A stretch of 64,000 bases of DNA from Pusillimonas sp. DMV24BSW_D. Lineage in GTDB: Bacteria; Pseudomonadota; Gammaproteobacteria; Burkholderiales; Burkholderiaceae_B. This document shows, in pieces, positions 26,100-35,383 of the stretch. Made by a program: the position numbers and the translations under genes. The notes under the pieces are model-generated. The model was not told where the DNA came from and did not search any database. It saw only the letters and a list, made by a program, of their open reading frames with translations. Each line of letters begins with the position of its first letter. Position 1 is the stretch's first letter. Location of the stretch: assembly GCF_011388195.1 (NCBI RefSeq), contig NZ_CP049990.1:868001-932000 (forward strand), in the 5' to 3' direction.

Positions 26100-28955
26100 T
26101 TACACGGTTTCCCGATTCAGTACGGTGGCCAGATAGCGGCCCGTATAACTGTTCTCGTTGGCGGCAATGTCTTCCGGCGTACCTTGCGCCACAACTCGGC
26201 CACCGCCGTCGCCCCCTTCGGGCCCCATATCGACAACCCAGTCAGCCGTTTTGATGACGTCGAGATTGTGTTCAATCACAATGACTGTGTTGCCTGCGTC
26301 GACCAGTTGCTGCAACACTTTAAGCAACAGGGCAATGTCGTGAAAATGCAGGCCGGTGGTGGGTTCGTCGAGAATATAAAGGGTTTTGCCCGTGCTGCGG
26401 CGCGACAGTTCCAGAGAGAGTTTCACGCGTTGTGCTTCGCCTCCTGAGAGCGTGGTGGCGCTTTGGCCCAGCCTGATATACGACAAGCCCACATCCATTA
26501 AGGTGTTGAGCTTGCGGGCAATAGAGGGAACGGCCTCGAAGTAATCCAGAGCCTGGGCCACAGTGAGGTTCAACACTTCGCTGATGTTTCTGCCGCGGTA
26601 GCGAATATCCAGCGTTTCGCGGTTGTAGCGTTTTCCTTCACAGGAGTCGCAGGGCACATACATGTCGGGCAGAAAGTGCATTTCCACTTTCACAACACCA
26701 TCGCCCTGGCAGGCTTCGCAACGCCCCCCTTTCACATTGAACGAGAAACGGCCGGGGTCGTAACCGCGTGCGCGGGCCTCGGGTACGCCGGCAAATAATT
26801 CACGAATCGGGGTGAACATGCCGGTGTAAGTGGCCGGGTTACTGCGCGGTGTGCGGCCGATGGGGCTTTGGTCGACGTTAATGATTTTGTCGAAATGGGA
26901 AAGGCCTTCCAGTGACGCATGGGGTGCGGGTTCGGCTTGGGCCCGATGCAGGGCGCCGGCCACCGCCACCGCGAGTGTGTCGTTAATTAGCGTGGATTTG
27001 CCCGAACCCGACACGCCGGTAATACACACCAGCCGACCGGCGGGGATGCTCAGGTCAACCGACTTCAGGTTGTTGCCGGTGCAACCTTTCAAAACCAGTT
27101 GAGCCAATTCGTCGGTCACCGGACGCCGCTCCGGCATGGCAATGCTCAGGGCGCCGGTCAGGTAGCGGGCGGTGAGCGAGTCGGCACTTTCCAGAAGTTT
27201 GACAGGCGTTCCCTGGGCGACGATGCGACCGCCCTGTTCACCGGCACCCGGGCCCATATCCACCACAAAATCGGCGCTGCGGATCATGTCTTCATCGTGC
27301 TCGACAACAATCACACTATTACCCAAATCGCGCAGATGCTGCAGCGTTTGAATCAGGCGGTCGTTATCGCGTTGGTGCAAACCAATGGAAGGTTCGTCCA
27401 GCACATACATCACACCTGTTAAGCCCGAGCCAATCTGGCTGGCCAGACGAATGCGCTGGGCCTCGCCCCCGGAAATGGTGTCGGCACTGCGGTCAAGAGA
27501 AAGATAGGTGAGCCCGACATTGTTCAAAAAGGTCAGGCGTGCCTCTATTTCGCGGATAATGCGTTCGGCAATTTCTTTCTTGGCGCCATGTAGTTCAAGT
27601 TGCTGGAACCAAACCAGGCAATCTTTTAATGAAAGCGCTTCCACTTCGTAAATGGCACGCCCGATCCGTTCCTGTGGTCCCGGTTCGTTGCCAATGAGCA
27701 CGTTGCGCGCCTCTGCACGTAAACGGGATCCGTGGCAATCGGGGCAACTGCGCGTATGGCGCGACTTGGCCAGTTCTTCGCGCACCACCGACGAATCGGT
27801 TTCGCGCCAGCGACGCTCCAGGTTGGGAATCACACCTTCAAAAGTGTGTTTTTTGACCGTGCTGCGGCCTTTTTCATTCAGGTAAATAAAGGGAATTTCC
27901 TCGTCGCCCGAACCGTACAGAATGCGTTCGCGTGTTTTTTCATCCAGCGATTCAAATGGGGCGTCGATATCAAATTCGTAGTGGGCCGCCAGGCTGGTAA
28001 GCAAGGCGTGCGTAAAAGCGTTGCGGCGGTCCCAGCCGGCAATGGCGCCGCCCGCCAGGCTTAATTCCGGAAAGGCCACCACGCGTTTGGGATCGAAAAA
28101 ATCCACATGGCCCAGACCGTCGCAACGTGGGCAGGCCCCCACCGGGTTGTTGAAACTGAACAGGCGCGGTTCTAGTTCCGTTAGGCTGTAGCTGCATACC
28201 GGGCAAGCATAACGGCTGGAAAATGCCACCTCTTCTTCGGTGTCCATGTTCAGCGCCACGACACGGCCATCGGTAATTGAAAGGGCCGTTTCAAAACTTT
28301 CGGCCAAACGTTGCTTGCTTTCCGGTTTCACACGCAAGCGGTCGATGACCACGTCGATGCTGTGTTTTTCCGTTTTTTTCAGCGGCTCCAGGCGGTCGAT
28401 TTCCACCATTTCGCCATCTACACGCAAACGCACAAAACCTTGCGCCTGCAAGCTTGCGCATTCATCTTCAAAACTGCCTTTGCGGGCCCGCGCCAGCGGG
28501 GCCAAAATGGCTAAACGGGTACCCGCAGCCCAGTCCATGACTTTGTCGACCATTTGGCCCACACTTTGCGCTTGTAACGGTAAACCATGGTCGGGGCAGA
28601 AGGGGGTGCCCACTCGCGCGTACAATAGGCGCAGGTAATCATGAATTTCTGTAATGGTGCCAACCGTAGAACGCGGGTTGTGGCCGGCGGCTTTTTGTTC
28701 AATGGAAATGGCCGGCGACAAGCCCTCAATCAAGTCAACATCGGGTTTGTCCATTAATTGCAGAAATTGCCGTGCGTAGGCCGACAAGCTTTCCACATAG
28801 CGTCGTTGGCCTTCTGCATATAAGGTGTCGAACGCCAGCGAAGACTTACCCGAGCCCGACAGGCCGGTAATCACCACCAGTTTGTGGCGGGGCAGGTCGA
28901 GTGAGATATTTTTGAGGTTGTGCGTGCGGGCACCGCGGATGCGAATGGCGTCCAT
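26100..28955 (-). CDS. uvrA: Excinuclease ABC subunit A
   Basis: The 951-residue ATPase recognises DNA damage in nucleotide excision repair with UvrB. Both Walker A motifs are visible ([14 protein letters not shown] near residue 31 and [14 protein letters not shown] near 640), as are the two ABC signatures (SGGEAQR) and the zinc-finger cysteines (CPVCSYS and CPRCDG in the first half, CEACQGDG and CDSCEGKRY in the second). Length is normal. It is divergent from an MFS gene that is followed by ssb, an order shared with Bordetella and its relatives. Confidence 0.98.
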   Translation of the reverse strand: MDAIRIRGARTHNLKNISLDLPRHKLVVITGLSGSGKSSLAFDTLYAEGQRRYVESLSAYARQFLQLMDKPDVDLIEGLSPAISIEQKAAGHNPRSTVGTITEIHDYLRLLYARVGTPFCPDHGLPLQAQSVGQMVDKVMDWAAGTRLAILAPLARARKGSFEDECASLQAQGFVRLRVDGEMVEIDRLEPLKKTEKHSIDVVIDRLRVKPESKQRLAESFETALSITDGRVVALNMDTEEEVAFSSRYACPVCSYSLTELEPRLFSFNNPVGACPRCDGLGHVDFFDPKRVVAFPELSLAGGAIAGWDRRNAFTHALLTSLAAHYEFDIDAPFESLDEKTRERILYGSGDEEIPFIYLNEKGRSTVKKHTFEGVIPNLERRWRETDSSVVREELAKSRHTRSCPDCHGSRLRAEARNVLIGNEPGPQERIGRAIYEVEALSLKDCLVWFQQLELHGAKKEIAERIIREIEARLTFLNNVGLTYLSLDRSADTISGGEAQRIRLASQIGSGLTGVMYVLDEPSIGLHQRDNDRLIQTLQHLRDLGNSVIVVEHDEDMIRSADFVVDMGPGAGEQGGRIVAQGTPVKLLESADSLTARYLTGALSIAMPERRPVTDELAQLVLKGCTGNNLKSVDLSIPAGRLVCITGVSGSGKSTLINDTLAVAVAGALHRAQAEPAPHASLEGLSHFDKIINVDQSPIGRTPRSNPATYTGMFTPIRELFAGVPEARARGYDPGRFSFNVKGGRCEACQGDGVVKVEMHFLPDMYVPCDSCEGKRYNRETLDIRYRGRNISEVLNLTVAQALDYFEAVPSIARKLNTLMDVGLSYIRLGQSATTLSGGEAQRVKLSLELSRRSTGKTLYILDEPTTGLHFHDIALLLKVLQQLVDAGNTVIVIEHNLDVIKTADWVVDMGPEGGDGGGRVVAQGTPEDIAANENSYTGRYLATVLNRETV

Positions 28956-29005
28956 GTTTTCAGTAGAAAGTCTTTCAAAAGGCTAACTTGCTACTATAAC
29001 GCGCT

Positions 29006-29021
29006 GTGCTCTTTTGAGCAC
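29006..29021. promoter_or_regulatory. Small dyad between uvrA and the MFS gene
   Basis: GTGCTC (29006-29011), TTTT, GAGCAC (29016-29021) forms a perfect six-base dyad in the 118-base divergent gap. It may be an operator, but it does not match the CTGT-N8-ACAG LexA box. Confidence 0.3.
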
Positions 29022-29073
29022 GGTCTGTATTGCTTTTGATTGTGTGAACTGAATTTGTTTTCAAAGAAACGTT

Positions 29074-30288
29074 ATGAGTAACTCCGGCGCCGGCGCCGTT
29101 AATGAAACCCGGGTCAAGCTCAAGCTAACACCTGTTGAACGTAAAGCCAGTTTTTCCTTGGCTTTACTGTTTGCGTCGCGCATGCTGGGTTTGTTCTTGT
29201 TAACCCCCGTGTTCGCGGTGGCGGCACTGTCGATTCCAGGTGGGAACGACGCCACCAAAGTAGGGTTGGCTTTGGGCGCTTATGGCCTAACGCAAGCCAT
29301 TATGCAAATACCGCTGGGTATGGCGTCTGATCGCTTTGGCCGTCGTTCTGTTGTGGTGGCCGGCATGGTGCTGTTTATTGCCGGCGGGGTCATGTGCGCA
29401 ATGGCTTCCGACATTAACTGGATTATTGCCGGTCGCATTTTGCAGGGCCTGGGGGCGGTGTCGGCCGCGATTACCGCCTGGGTGGCCGATGCGACGCGGC
29501 CCGAAGTGCGGACCCGCGCCATGGCTATGGTGGGGGCGTCCATTGGTTTGTCGTTCGCCGTATCGTTGGTTTTGTCGCCGGTGGTGGTTGGTCAGTTTGG
29601 TTTGTCGGGCCTGTTTTGGGTCATTAGCCTGCTGGGTTTTGTGTGCCTGCTTGTGGCCGCTTTTGTGGTGCCTTCCGCGCCCCGGGCGGCGCCGCCATTG
29701 GTTCGGGTCAAGCCTGTTGATGTGCTGCGCCATGCCGATTTATTGCGTTTGAATCTGGGTGTTTTTTGCCTGCACTTTATTCTGATGGCTTTGTTTATTG
29801 TGGTGCCCACCGTGCTTTCCGGCCTGGGTGGTTATGGGTCGGCGCAATTGTGGCAAGTGTATTTGCCAGTTATTTTGCTGTCTTTTGTTTTCATGGTGCC
29901 GGCAGTTTTTTATACTGAAACCCGTAAGGCGCATAAAGCCGCATTGCAATGGTCGGTATTGGGCCTGGCGGTAACCTTGCTGCTGATGCCGTGGGCCAGC
30001 GAGCAGCTGTTGCTTATGGTGGCGGCATTGGTGGGTTTCTTTATCGCGTTTAATGTGCTTGAAGCGCTGCAGCCTTCATTGGTTTCCCGTGTGGCGCCGC
30101 CCGATTTCAAAGGGTTGGCGCTGGGCTTTTACAACATGTCGCAGGCCTTAGGCGTGTTTATCGGCGCGTCGCTGGGTGGCTTGGTCATTACTTACGCAGG
30201 TGCGTCTTATGTGTTCCTGGTGTGTGCGGTACTGGCGCTGATTTGGTATGGGGTGGCGCGTGGCATGCAGCCCCTGAAAGATGCCTGA
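29074..30288 (+). CDS. Major facilitator superfamily transporter
   Basis: The 404-residue inner-membrane protein has twelve hydrophobic segments and the MFS loop 2-3 motif as GMASDRFGRRSVVVAG (about residues 87-102). The layout resembles the YajR/YnfM drug-efflux branch. It lies between uvrA (divergent) and ssb (downstream), the same place as in Bordetella-type genomes, which argues for vertical inheritance rather than a link to the catabolic genes. The substrate is unknown. Confidence 0.9.
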   Translation: MSNSGAGAVNETRVKLKLTPVERKASFSLALLFASRMLGLFLLTPVFAVAALSIPGGNDATKVGLALGAYGLTQAIMQIPLGMASDRFGRRSVVVAGMVLFIAGGVMCAMASDINWIIAGRILQGLGAVSAAITAWVADATRPEVRTRAMAMVGASIGLSFAVSLVLSPVVVGQFGLSGLFWVISLLGFVCLLVAAFVVPSAPRAAPPLVRVKPVDVLRHADLLRLNLGVFCLHFILMALFIVVPTVLSGLGGYGSAQLWQVYLPVILLSFVFMVPAVFYTETRKAHKAALQWSVLGLAVTLLLMPWASEQLLLMVAALVGFFIAFNVLEALQPSLVSRVAPPDFKGLALGFYNMSQALGVFIGASLGGLVITYAGASYVFLVCAVLALIWYGVARGMQPLKDA

Positions 30289-30393
30289 ACGGGATAAAAA
30301 TATGCCTTGGTAGTTCTTCGGGCCGATTGATTTTCCGGCTCTGAATTGAACGATAATGAACATGAACGAATTTTATTGATTGGGGGTGAAGAA

Positions 30394-30873
30394 ATGGCTT
30401 CAGTAAACAAAGTAATTCTGGTGGGCAACCTGGGGCGCGACCCCGAAGTACGTTACAGCCCCGACGGCGTGGCAATTTGCAATATTTCGCTGGCCACCAC
30501 TTCGCAATGGAAAGACCGTAACTCTGGCGAAAAGCGCGAAGAAACCGAATGGCACCGTGTGGTGTTCTACAACCGTTTGGCGGAAATTGCCGGCGAATAC
30601 CTGCGCAAGGGTCGTGCGGTGTATGTAGAAGGCCGCATCAAAACCCGCAAGTTCCAAGACAAAGAAACCGGCGCCGATCGTTACAGCACCGAAATTGTGG
30701 CCGAACAAATGCAAATGCTGGGTGGCCGCGACGGCGGTGATTCCAGCAGCGATTTTGGTGGCGAAAGCAGTCCGCGCGCGCAGCGCCCGGCGCAGCAGCA
30801 GCCGCGCCCGGCAGCGCCCCAAGCGGCACCGGCGGCGAATCTGGCCGATATGGATGACGATATTCCGTTCTAG
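30394..30873 (+). CDS. ssb: Single-stranded DNA-binding protein
   Basis: The 159-residue protein starts at the ATG at 30394 ([20 protein letters not shown]), with a G-rich ribosome site (GGGGTGAAG) upstream. Residues 1-110 are the OB fold, the linker is rich in Gln, Pro and Ala, and the C-terminal tip is the acidic MDDDIPF that binds replication and repair partners. Upstream in-frame codons from 30346 are unlikely to be translated. A strong terminator follows. Confidence 0.97.
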   Translation: MASVNKVILVGNLGRDPEVRYSPDGVAICNISLATTSQWKDRNSGEKREETEWHRVVFYNRLAEIAGEYLRKGRAVYVEGRIKTRKFQDKETGADRYSTEIVAEQMQMLGGRDGGDSSSDFGGESSPRAQRPAQQQPRPAAPQAAPAANLADMDDDIPF

Positions 30874-30900
30874 GGCTTACATGATACGGACATGTAAAAA

Positions 30901-30933
30901 AAGCCCGAAAAACATTGTTTTATCGGGCTTTTT
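30901..30933 (+). terminator. Rho-independent terminator of ssb
   Basis: AAGCCCGA (30901-30908) and TCGGGCTT (30923-30930) form a stable stem with a 14-base loop, preceded by an A-run and followed by T residues (to 30933). It lies 27 bases after the ssb stop. The A- and T-runs on both sides would allow it to work in both directions, also ending the minus-strand region. Confidence 0.85.
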
Positions 30934-30995
30934 GCTGTCTGCATTTTTAATTTTTTCGTCCGGTGTCATTCCGGTTTTAAGCATGACTTTCTATT

Positions 30996-31748
30996 TTATG
31001 TAACTTGTTTTCGCCTCGAGCGTCGCGCCAACATGTTCAGGCCTTCGACAGCTGCAGAGAAGGCCATTGCCGAATAGATATAGCCTTTGGGAACGTGGGC
31101 ACCAAAGCCTTCGGCAATCAAAGTCATGCCAATCATCATTAAAAAGCCCAAAGCCAGCATTACGATGGTCGGGTTGTTTTGAATGAACCGGGCCAAAGGA
31201 TTGGCGGCCACCAGCATAACCGTTACGGCTACTACTACGGCGATGACCATTATAGGTACATGTTCGGTCATCCCGACGGCAGTGATGATACTGTCGATTG
31301 AGAAGACCAGGTCCAACAGCAAGATCTGGGTAATTGCAGAAGTGAAGGTCATGACTACGGCATTTTTTGCCGGCCTTCCTTCGAACATGTCGCCTTCCGG
31401 CTCCCGGTCAACGTTGTGATGGATTTCTTTGGTAGCCTTCCAGAGCAAGAAAAGGCCGCCGGCAATCAGAATCATGTCTTTCCACGAGAAACCTTTGTCG
31501 AAAAGCTCAACCACCGGCTCGGTGAGCTGTACGATCCAGGCAACCGTGCCCAGAAGACCCAGCCGTAAAATCAGCGCCAGGCCGATACCGATCCGCCGCG
31601 CCTTGGCCTGTTGGTGCTTGGGAAGCTTGTTTGTAAGAATAGAAATAAAAATAAGGTTATCAATACCGAGCACAACTTCCATTGTGATCAAGGTAGCCAA
31701 CGCCACCCAGACGGTAGGGTCAACAGCGAGCTGAATCAGATAGTCCAT
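30996..31748 (-). CDS. TerC-family integral membrane protein
   Basis: The 250-residue protein has seven to eight hydrophobic segments and the acidic membrane motifs of the TerC family ([12 protein letters not shown] near residue 24 and [15 protein letters not shown] near 145), where aspartates are thought to bind Mn or Ca. Relatives act in tellurium resistance or in manganese export. It is a single gene on the minus strand with no linked function nearby. Confidence 0.93.
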   Translation of the reverse strand: MDYLIQLAVDPTVWVALATLITMEVVLGIDNLIFISILTNKLPKHQQAKARRIGIGLALILRLGLLGTVAWIVQLTEPVVELFDKGFSWKDMILIAGGLFLLWKATKEIHHNVDREPEGDMFEGRPAKNAVVMTFTSAITQILLLDLVFSIDSIITAVGMTEHVPIMVIAVVVAVTVMLVAANPLARFIQNNPTIVMLALGFLMMIGMTLIAEGFGAHVPKGYIYSAMAFSAAVEGLNMLARRSRRKQVT

Positions 31749-31801
31749 GCGGTATCTCTTGTGTATTTGGAAATTATTCAGCCATTCTATCGCGTCAATT
31801 T

Positions 31802-32470
31802 CTAGCCATTATTCATCATCAAACTTTGTTCCTGCGTATGAGCATGTTCGCGAAATAAAAATTCGGCGCGGTCGCCCTGGCCGGCTTCAATGGCATCCAC
31901 AATGGCGTGGTGCTGCCGATGGGCATAAAACAGAAAGTCGAACATGCGTTCTTTATTGGTATTTGAAAAGGCAACGCTTAAGGGTGCCGTGAACGGCACC
32001 ACATTGCAGCGTTCGGTCAGGCTTTCCAGTAGTGGCATGTTGGCCGCTTCCGTTATCAGCGCATGGAATCGTGCATTCATTTGTGCATAGCGCAGTTCGT
32101 CGTCGTCTTGCAGTTGCCGTTGCGTGAATAAAGCATCGCCTTCGGCCAGGCAGGCTTTAAGGGCCGACAACACGGTGGCCGATACGCCTTTTTCTGCTAC
32201 ATGGCGGGCGGCGAAGCCTTCAAGCAGGGCACGAATACGCACGGCCTCGACACTGTTCTGGGTGGTGAAGGCGCGAACGGAGTAACCTCGTTTACCTGCG
32301 GACACCAGCAATCCCTCTTGCGCCAAAGCAGGCAGAGCCTGGCGAACTGGCGTGCGGGAAACGCCCAGGCGGGTTGCCAGCTCGGCCTCGGTTACGCGCT
32401 CGCCGGGGGCCAACTCGCCGCTCAGCACCATTTCCCGCAGTTGAACCACAACGGTTGAGTGAGTGTTCAT
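31802..32470 (-). CDS. GntR-family regulator with FCD effector domain
   Basis: The 222-residue protein has an N-terminal winged helix (residues 5-70; [22 protein letters not shown] is the recognition region) and a C-terminal all-helical FCD domain (about 85-215) with the D, H and H residues that usually bind a metal and an organic acid. It is divergent from the extradiol dioxygenase genes across 174 bases that contain two matching palindromes, one over each promoter. It is therefore probably an autoregulated repressor of the ring-cleavage genes, relieved by a pathway intermediate. Confidence 0.92.
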   Translation of the reverse strand: MNTHSTVVVQLREMVLSGELAPGERVTEAELATRLGVSRTPVRQALPALAQEGLLVSAGKRGYSVRAFTTQNSVEAVRIRALLEGFAARHVAEKGVSATVLSALKACLAEGDALFTQRQLQDDDELRYAQMNARFHALITEAANMPLLESLTERCNVVPFTAPLSVAFSNTNKERMFDFLFYAHRQHHAIVDAIEAGQGDRAEFLFREHAHTQEQSLMMNNG

Positions 32471-32517
32471 GATCCGATATAAATAAAGAAAGCCTGGAGT
32501 TAAAGGGGTTCTAAATC

Positions 32518-32546
32518 ATTATATGGAATCCTATTTGGGATCCCAA
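32518..32546 (-). promoter_or_regulatory. Candidate promoter of the gntR gene
   Basis: On the minus strand TTGGGA (32546-32541) and a perfect TATAAT (32523-32518) are spaced by 17 bases. The -35 lies within the palindrome at 32533-32548, consistent with autoregulation. Confidence 0.6.
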
Positions 32547-32548
32547 AT
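32533..32548. promoter_or_regulatory. GntR operator 1 (16-base perfect palindrome)
   Basis: ATTTGGGATCCCAAAT is a perfect palindrome. It overlaps the -35 of the gntR promoter and shares its core with the element at 32586-32600, about 52 bases away (centre to centre). Confidence 0.65.
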
Positions 32549-32578
32549 TAGTATTTATACCAGATTAATAAAAAATAA

Positions 32579-32607
32579 TTGCTAATTTTGGATCCCAAAA
32601 GTAGAAT
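32579..32607 (+). promoter_or_regulatory. Candidate promoter of the extradiol dioxygenase operon
   Basis: TTGCTA (32579-32584) and TAGAAT (32602-32607) are separated by 17 bases. The spacer is filled by the operator-like element at 32586-32600, a position where a bound repressor would exclude RNA polymerase. Confidence 0.6.
32586..32600. promoter_or_regulatory. GntR operator 2 (near-perfect palindrome)
   Basis: TTTTGGATCCCAAAA differs from a perfect palindrome by one missing G and has the same GGATCCC core as operator 1. It sits exactly between the -35 and -10 of the dioxygenase promoter. Confidence 0.65.
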
Positions 32608-32644
32608 GAATCTTTAGGAAAACTCTTTTTCGGCGGAAACAGTC

Positions 32645-33529
32645 ATGGCGAAGATTATTGGTTCTATTGGTACGTCGCACGTACCCACTATTGGCGTTGC
32701 TTACGACAAGGGCAAGCAGGAAGATCCCGCCTGGAAACCCTTGTTCGATGGTTATAAGCCCGTTGCCAAATGGCTTGAAGACAACAAGGCCGACGTCCTG
32801 GTGTTCATCTACAACGATCACGCCACCACCTTTTTCTTCGACATGTATCCCACGTTTACGCTAGGGGTGGGTGAACGTTTCCCCATTGCCGACGAGGGTG
32901 CAGGTTTGCGCAATTTGCCGCATATTCGCGGCAATGTCGATTTGCAGGCGCATATTGCCGAATCGCTGGTGAACGATGAGTTCGACCTCACTATTACCCA
33001 AAACAAACCGATAGACCACGGTTGCGCGTCGCCGTTGCCCCTTATGTGGCCGCACGAGCCCGACTGGCCCGGCGTGGTGGTCCCCATTGCGGTGAATGTG
33101 TTGCAGTATCCGCTGCCTACACCGCGCCGTTGCTACAAGTTGGGTAAGGCGTTGCGTCGTGCGATTGAGTCTTACCCGGAAGATTTGCGGGTGGTCGTCG
33201 TGGGCACCGGCGGTTTGTCACATCAAATTCATGGCGAGCGTACGGGCTTTAACAATGAAGAGTGGGACCAGGAGTTCCTTGAGCTTTTGCAGCACAACCC
33301 TGAAAAACTCACAGAGTTGACCCACGCCGATTATGTTCGCTTGGGTGGCGCGGAGAGTGTGGAGCAAATTATGTGGCTGGCCATGCGCGGGGCCATGCCC
33401 GAAAAAATTCGCAAGATTCATCAAAACTATTATTTGGCCACCACCACGGCCATGACAGTCGTGGTGTACGAAGGTGAAGAAGAAACCACTTCGTCTGCGG
33501 TTGCGTCGAATCAAAGCGTTACGGTTTAA
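32645..33529 (+). CDS. Class III extradiol ring-cleavage dioxygenase, LigB-type catalytic subunit
   Basis: The 294-residue protein matches the LigB family (protocatechuate 4,5-dioxygenase beta, gallate dioxygenase). The Fe(II) ligands align as H12 (GTSHVP), H59 (YNDHA) and E240 (ESVEQIMW), and the catalytic histidine as H193 (GGLSHQ). The enzyme would open a catechol-type ring with O2 in the cytoplasm. A LigA-like gene follows after 11 bases, an order (B then A) opposite to that of Sphingobium ligAB. Protocatechuate is an attractive substrate because the tph operon makes it, but gallate or a substituted catechol is equally open. Confidence 0.88.
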   Translation: MAKIIGSIGTSHVPTIGVAYDKGKQEDPAWKPLFDGYKPVAKWLEDNKADVLVFIYNDHATTFFFDMYPTFTLGVGERFPIADEGAGLRNLPHIRGNVDLQAHIAESLVNDEFDLTITQNKPIDHGCASPLPLMWPHEPDWPGVVVPIAVNVLQYPLPTPRRCYKLGKALRRAIESYPEDLRVVVVGTGGLSHQIHGERTGFNNEEWDQEFLELLQHNPEKLTELTHADYVRLGGAESVEQIMWLAMRGAMPEKIRKIHQNYYLATTTAMTVVVYEGEEETTSSAVASNQSVTV

Positions 33530-33540
33530 GGGGGCGAGTC

Positions 33541-33900
33541 ATGAATCCACAACTAAAAGGCATTGAAAACATCGAAGGCACGTATGCGTTCGACATTCGC
33601 ACCTGCAACCGTCGCCTGAACATTAACCGCTTCTTTTGGAACATGATTAAAGCAGAATGGCGTGAACGCTACTTGCAAGACCCCGATGCTTTAATGACCG
33701 AGGCGGGTTTAACCGAAGAAGAAAAAACGTTGATTCGGAATGAAGACTGGCTGGGACTGGTGCAGCATGGCGTAAACTTCTTCGTGCTGGAAAAGTTTGC
33801 CCGCGTGGTGAAAAAAACCAATTTAGAGGTTTACGCCATCATGCGTGGCCAGTCGTTTGAAGACTTCATGAAAACGCGACGGGTGCCAAACGCACGTTAA
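33541..33900 (+). CDS. LigA-type small subunit of the extradiol dioxygenase
   Basis: The 119-residue helical protein resembles the LigA superfamily that forms the small subunit, or a fused domain, of class III extradiol dioxygenases (LNINRFFWNMIKAEWRERYL, then GVNFFVLEKFARVV). It is shorter than Sphingobium LigA (about 139) and its C-terminus (MRGQSFEDFMKTRRVP) differs from that of the classical protocatechuate enzyme, which is one reason for leaving the substrate open. It is co-transcribed with the LigB-type gene and ends at a bidirectional hairpin. Confidence 0.82.
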   Translation: MNPQLKGIENIEGTYAFDIRTCNRRLNINRFFWNMIKAEWRERYLQDPDALMTEAGLTEEEKTLIRNEDWLGLVQHGVNFFVLEKFARVVKKTNLEVYAIMRGQSFEDFMKTRRVPNAR

Positions 33901-33905
33901 GGCCT

Positions 33906-33933
33906 TAACTGGCCGATAATCGTCGGCCAGTTA
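33906..33933. terminator. Hairpin between convergent operons (probable bidirectional terminator)
   Basis: TAACTGGCCGA (33906-33916) and TCGGCCAGTTA (33923-33933) form a perfect 11-base stem with a six-base loop. It lies between the LigA-type stop (33900) and the livF-like stop (33931-33933), which it overlaps. There is little T-run on either side, so it may work with Rho or as a 3' end stabiliser. Confidence 0.65.
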
Positions 33934-34638
33934 CTCAGCGCCAAGGCCAATTAATTCAGCCAGTTGATCAGGCTCGTGCAACAGATGCCGGCTTGGGCCT
34001 TCCCAACGAATCATACCGCGATCCAGCACAATGGCGCGCTCGGTTAACTCAAGTGCCAGTTCGGCATGTTGTTCAACCAAAATGATGCCTATAGGTGAGT
34101 TTTGGCGTAGTTTACGGAAAGCATCAACTAGTCCGTCAACAATAATGGGTGCCAATCCTTCAAACGGCTCGTCGAGCAATAGAACACGGGGGTTACCGAT
34201 AAGGGCGCGGCCAATAGCCAGCATTTGTTGTTCGCCGCCCGAGAGCTGGTTGCCCATATTGCGCCGGCGTTCGGCCAAACGTGGAAATAGCTCGTAAATG
34301 CGGGCGGCATCCCAATCCCCCGGTTGCTGGGCGACACGCAGGTTCTCATGTACCGTCAGTGAGGGAAAAATTTCCCTTTCCTGGGGGACGAGCCCCAGGC
34401 CCGAGGTTGCACGCTCGTGGCTGGGAACTTTGTCGATGTCTTTACCTAAATACTGAAGGGTGCCGGAGTGCTGTGTGGTCAGACCCATAAGGGTGTTAAG
34501 CAGCGTGGATTTGCCCACACCGTTACGACCCAGAATGCTTAATGCTTCGCCTTCCTGCAAGCTTAAAGAGAGTCCTTCAATCACCACGGTTTCGCCGTAT
34601 CCGGCATGTAAATCATTGACTTTCAATAGTTCAGCCAT
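33931..34638 (-). CDS. Branched-chain-type ABC importer ATPase (LivF family)
   Basis: Taking the ATG at 34638 (MAELLKVNDLHAGYGE) gives 235 residues, the normal LivF length; the frame is open further upstream but there it is a shadow of the next gene. Walker A is GRNGVGKST (about 37-45), the signature is LSGGEQQM and Walker B is VLLLDEPFEGLAP. The start overlaps the end of the LivG gene by eight bases. With the four genes upstream it forms a complete high-affinity importer. Because the operon ends against the extradiol dioxygenase genes, an aromatic acid is a more likely cargo than leucine. Confidence 0.93.
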   Translation of the reverse strand: MAELLKVNDLHAGYGETVVIEGLSLSLQEGEALSILGRNGVGKSTLLNTLMGLTTQHSGTLQYLGKDIDKVPSHERATSGLGLVPQEREIFPSLTVHENLRVAQQPGDWDAARIYELFPRLAERRRNMGNQLSGGEQQMLAIGRALIGNPRVLLLDEPFEGLAPIIVDGLVDAFRKLRQNSPIGIILVEQHAELALELTERAIVLDRGMIRWEGPSRHLLHEPDQLAELIGLGAE

Positions 34639-35383
34639 GGTGGCGTTCTCCCAGGTAAACGGCGCGAACACGTGGATCGCTTCGCACCTCTTTAACCGTC
34701 CCTTCGACCAGCACGGCGCCTTCAACCAGCACGGTAATGCGCTGCGCGAATCGGAACACCAGATCCATGTCGTGCTCAATGACCAGCACGGCGACGTCTT
34801 GTGGCAGGCGCTCGAGCAGGTCGAACAACCGTGCGCCTTCCGTTGAAGGGACGCCGGCAACGGGCTCGTCGAGTAAAAGTACACTGGGTTTAAGCGCCAA
34901 TGCCAGGGCGATTTCGATCAGCCGCCTTTGGCCGTATGCGAGGTCGGTTACCGTCTTGTGCGCCAATTCCAGCAACCCAAGGGAGTACAGTAGTTGCGCG
35001 GCTTCGTCCATCAGTTCCGCCGACTGGGTGATGCTGCCGAACAGACGTGCGTCGCGCCCTTCGCGGGCGGTTAAAGCCAGGCCAATGTTTTCGCCGACGG
35101 TAAGATGGTTGAATAGGGAATTGATTTGGAAGGTGCGCGCGAGACCCATTTTTACCCGCTTCTCGGGCGACAAGCGGGTGATGTCGGTGCCATTAAGCAG
35201 AATGTTTCCTTTGGATGGATGCAACAAACCGGTAATTTGGTGGACCAGCGTGCTTTTGCCTGCACCGTTAGGGCCGATCAGGGCATGGCGTGCGCCTTTT
35301 TCCAGCTTTAAGTTCACATTCTGTGTGACCTGGAGTTGCCCGAACGCTTTACTTAACCCTTGAAGCTCAAGTGCAGCTGTCAT
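34631..35383 (-). CDS. Branched-chain-type ABC importer ATPase (LivG family)
   Basis: The 250-residue ATPase has Walker A GPNGAGKST (about 38-46), the LivG-type RTFQINSLFNHLTVGEN stretch (about 85-101), and Walker B VLLLDEPVAGVP. The ABC signature region reads LAYGQRRLIEIALAL, as is common in LivG. It overlaps the LivM gene by four bases and the LivF gene by eight, so the set is translationally coupled. Confidence 0.94.
   Translation of the reverse strand: MTAALELQGLSKAFGQLQVTQNVNLKLEKGARHALIGPNGAGKSTLVHQITGLLHPSKGNILLNGTDITRLSPEKRVKMGLARTFQINSLFNHLTVGENIGLALTAREGRDARLFGSITQSAELMDEAAQLLYSLGLLELAHKTVTDLAYGQRRLIEIALALALKPSVLLLDEPVAGVPSTEGARLFDLLERLPQDVAVLVIEHDMDLVFRFAQRITVLVEGAVLVEGTVKEVRSDPRVRAVYLGERHHG

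Noticed and set aside
28956-29073. LexA/SOS box in front of uvrA
   Set aside because: No CTGT-N8-ACAG sequence was found; the nearby GTGCTC/GAGCAC dyad does not fit the box.
34639-34884. N-terminal extension of the LivF-type protein
   Set aside because: The frame is open upstream of 34638, but these codons overlap the conserved C-terminus of LivG and encode a Cys/Ser-rich stretch with no family match.
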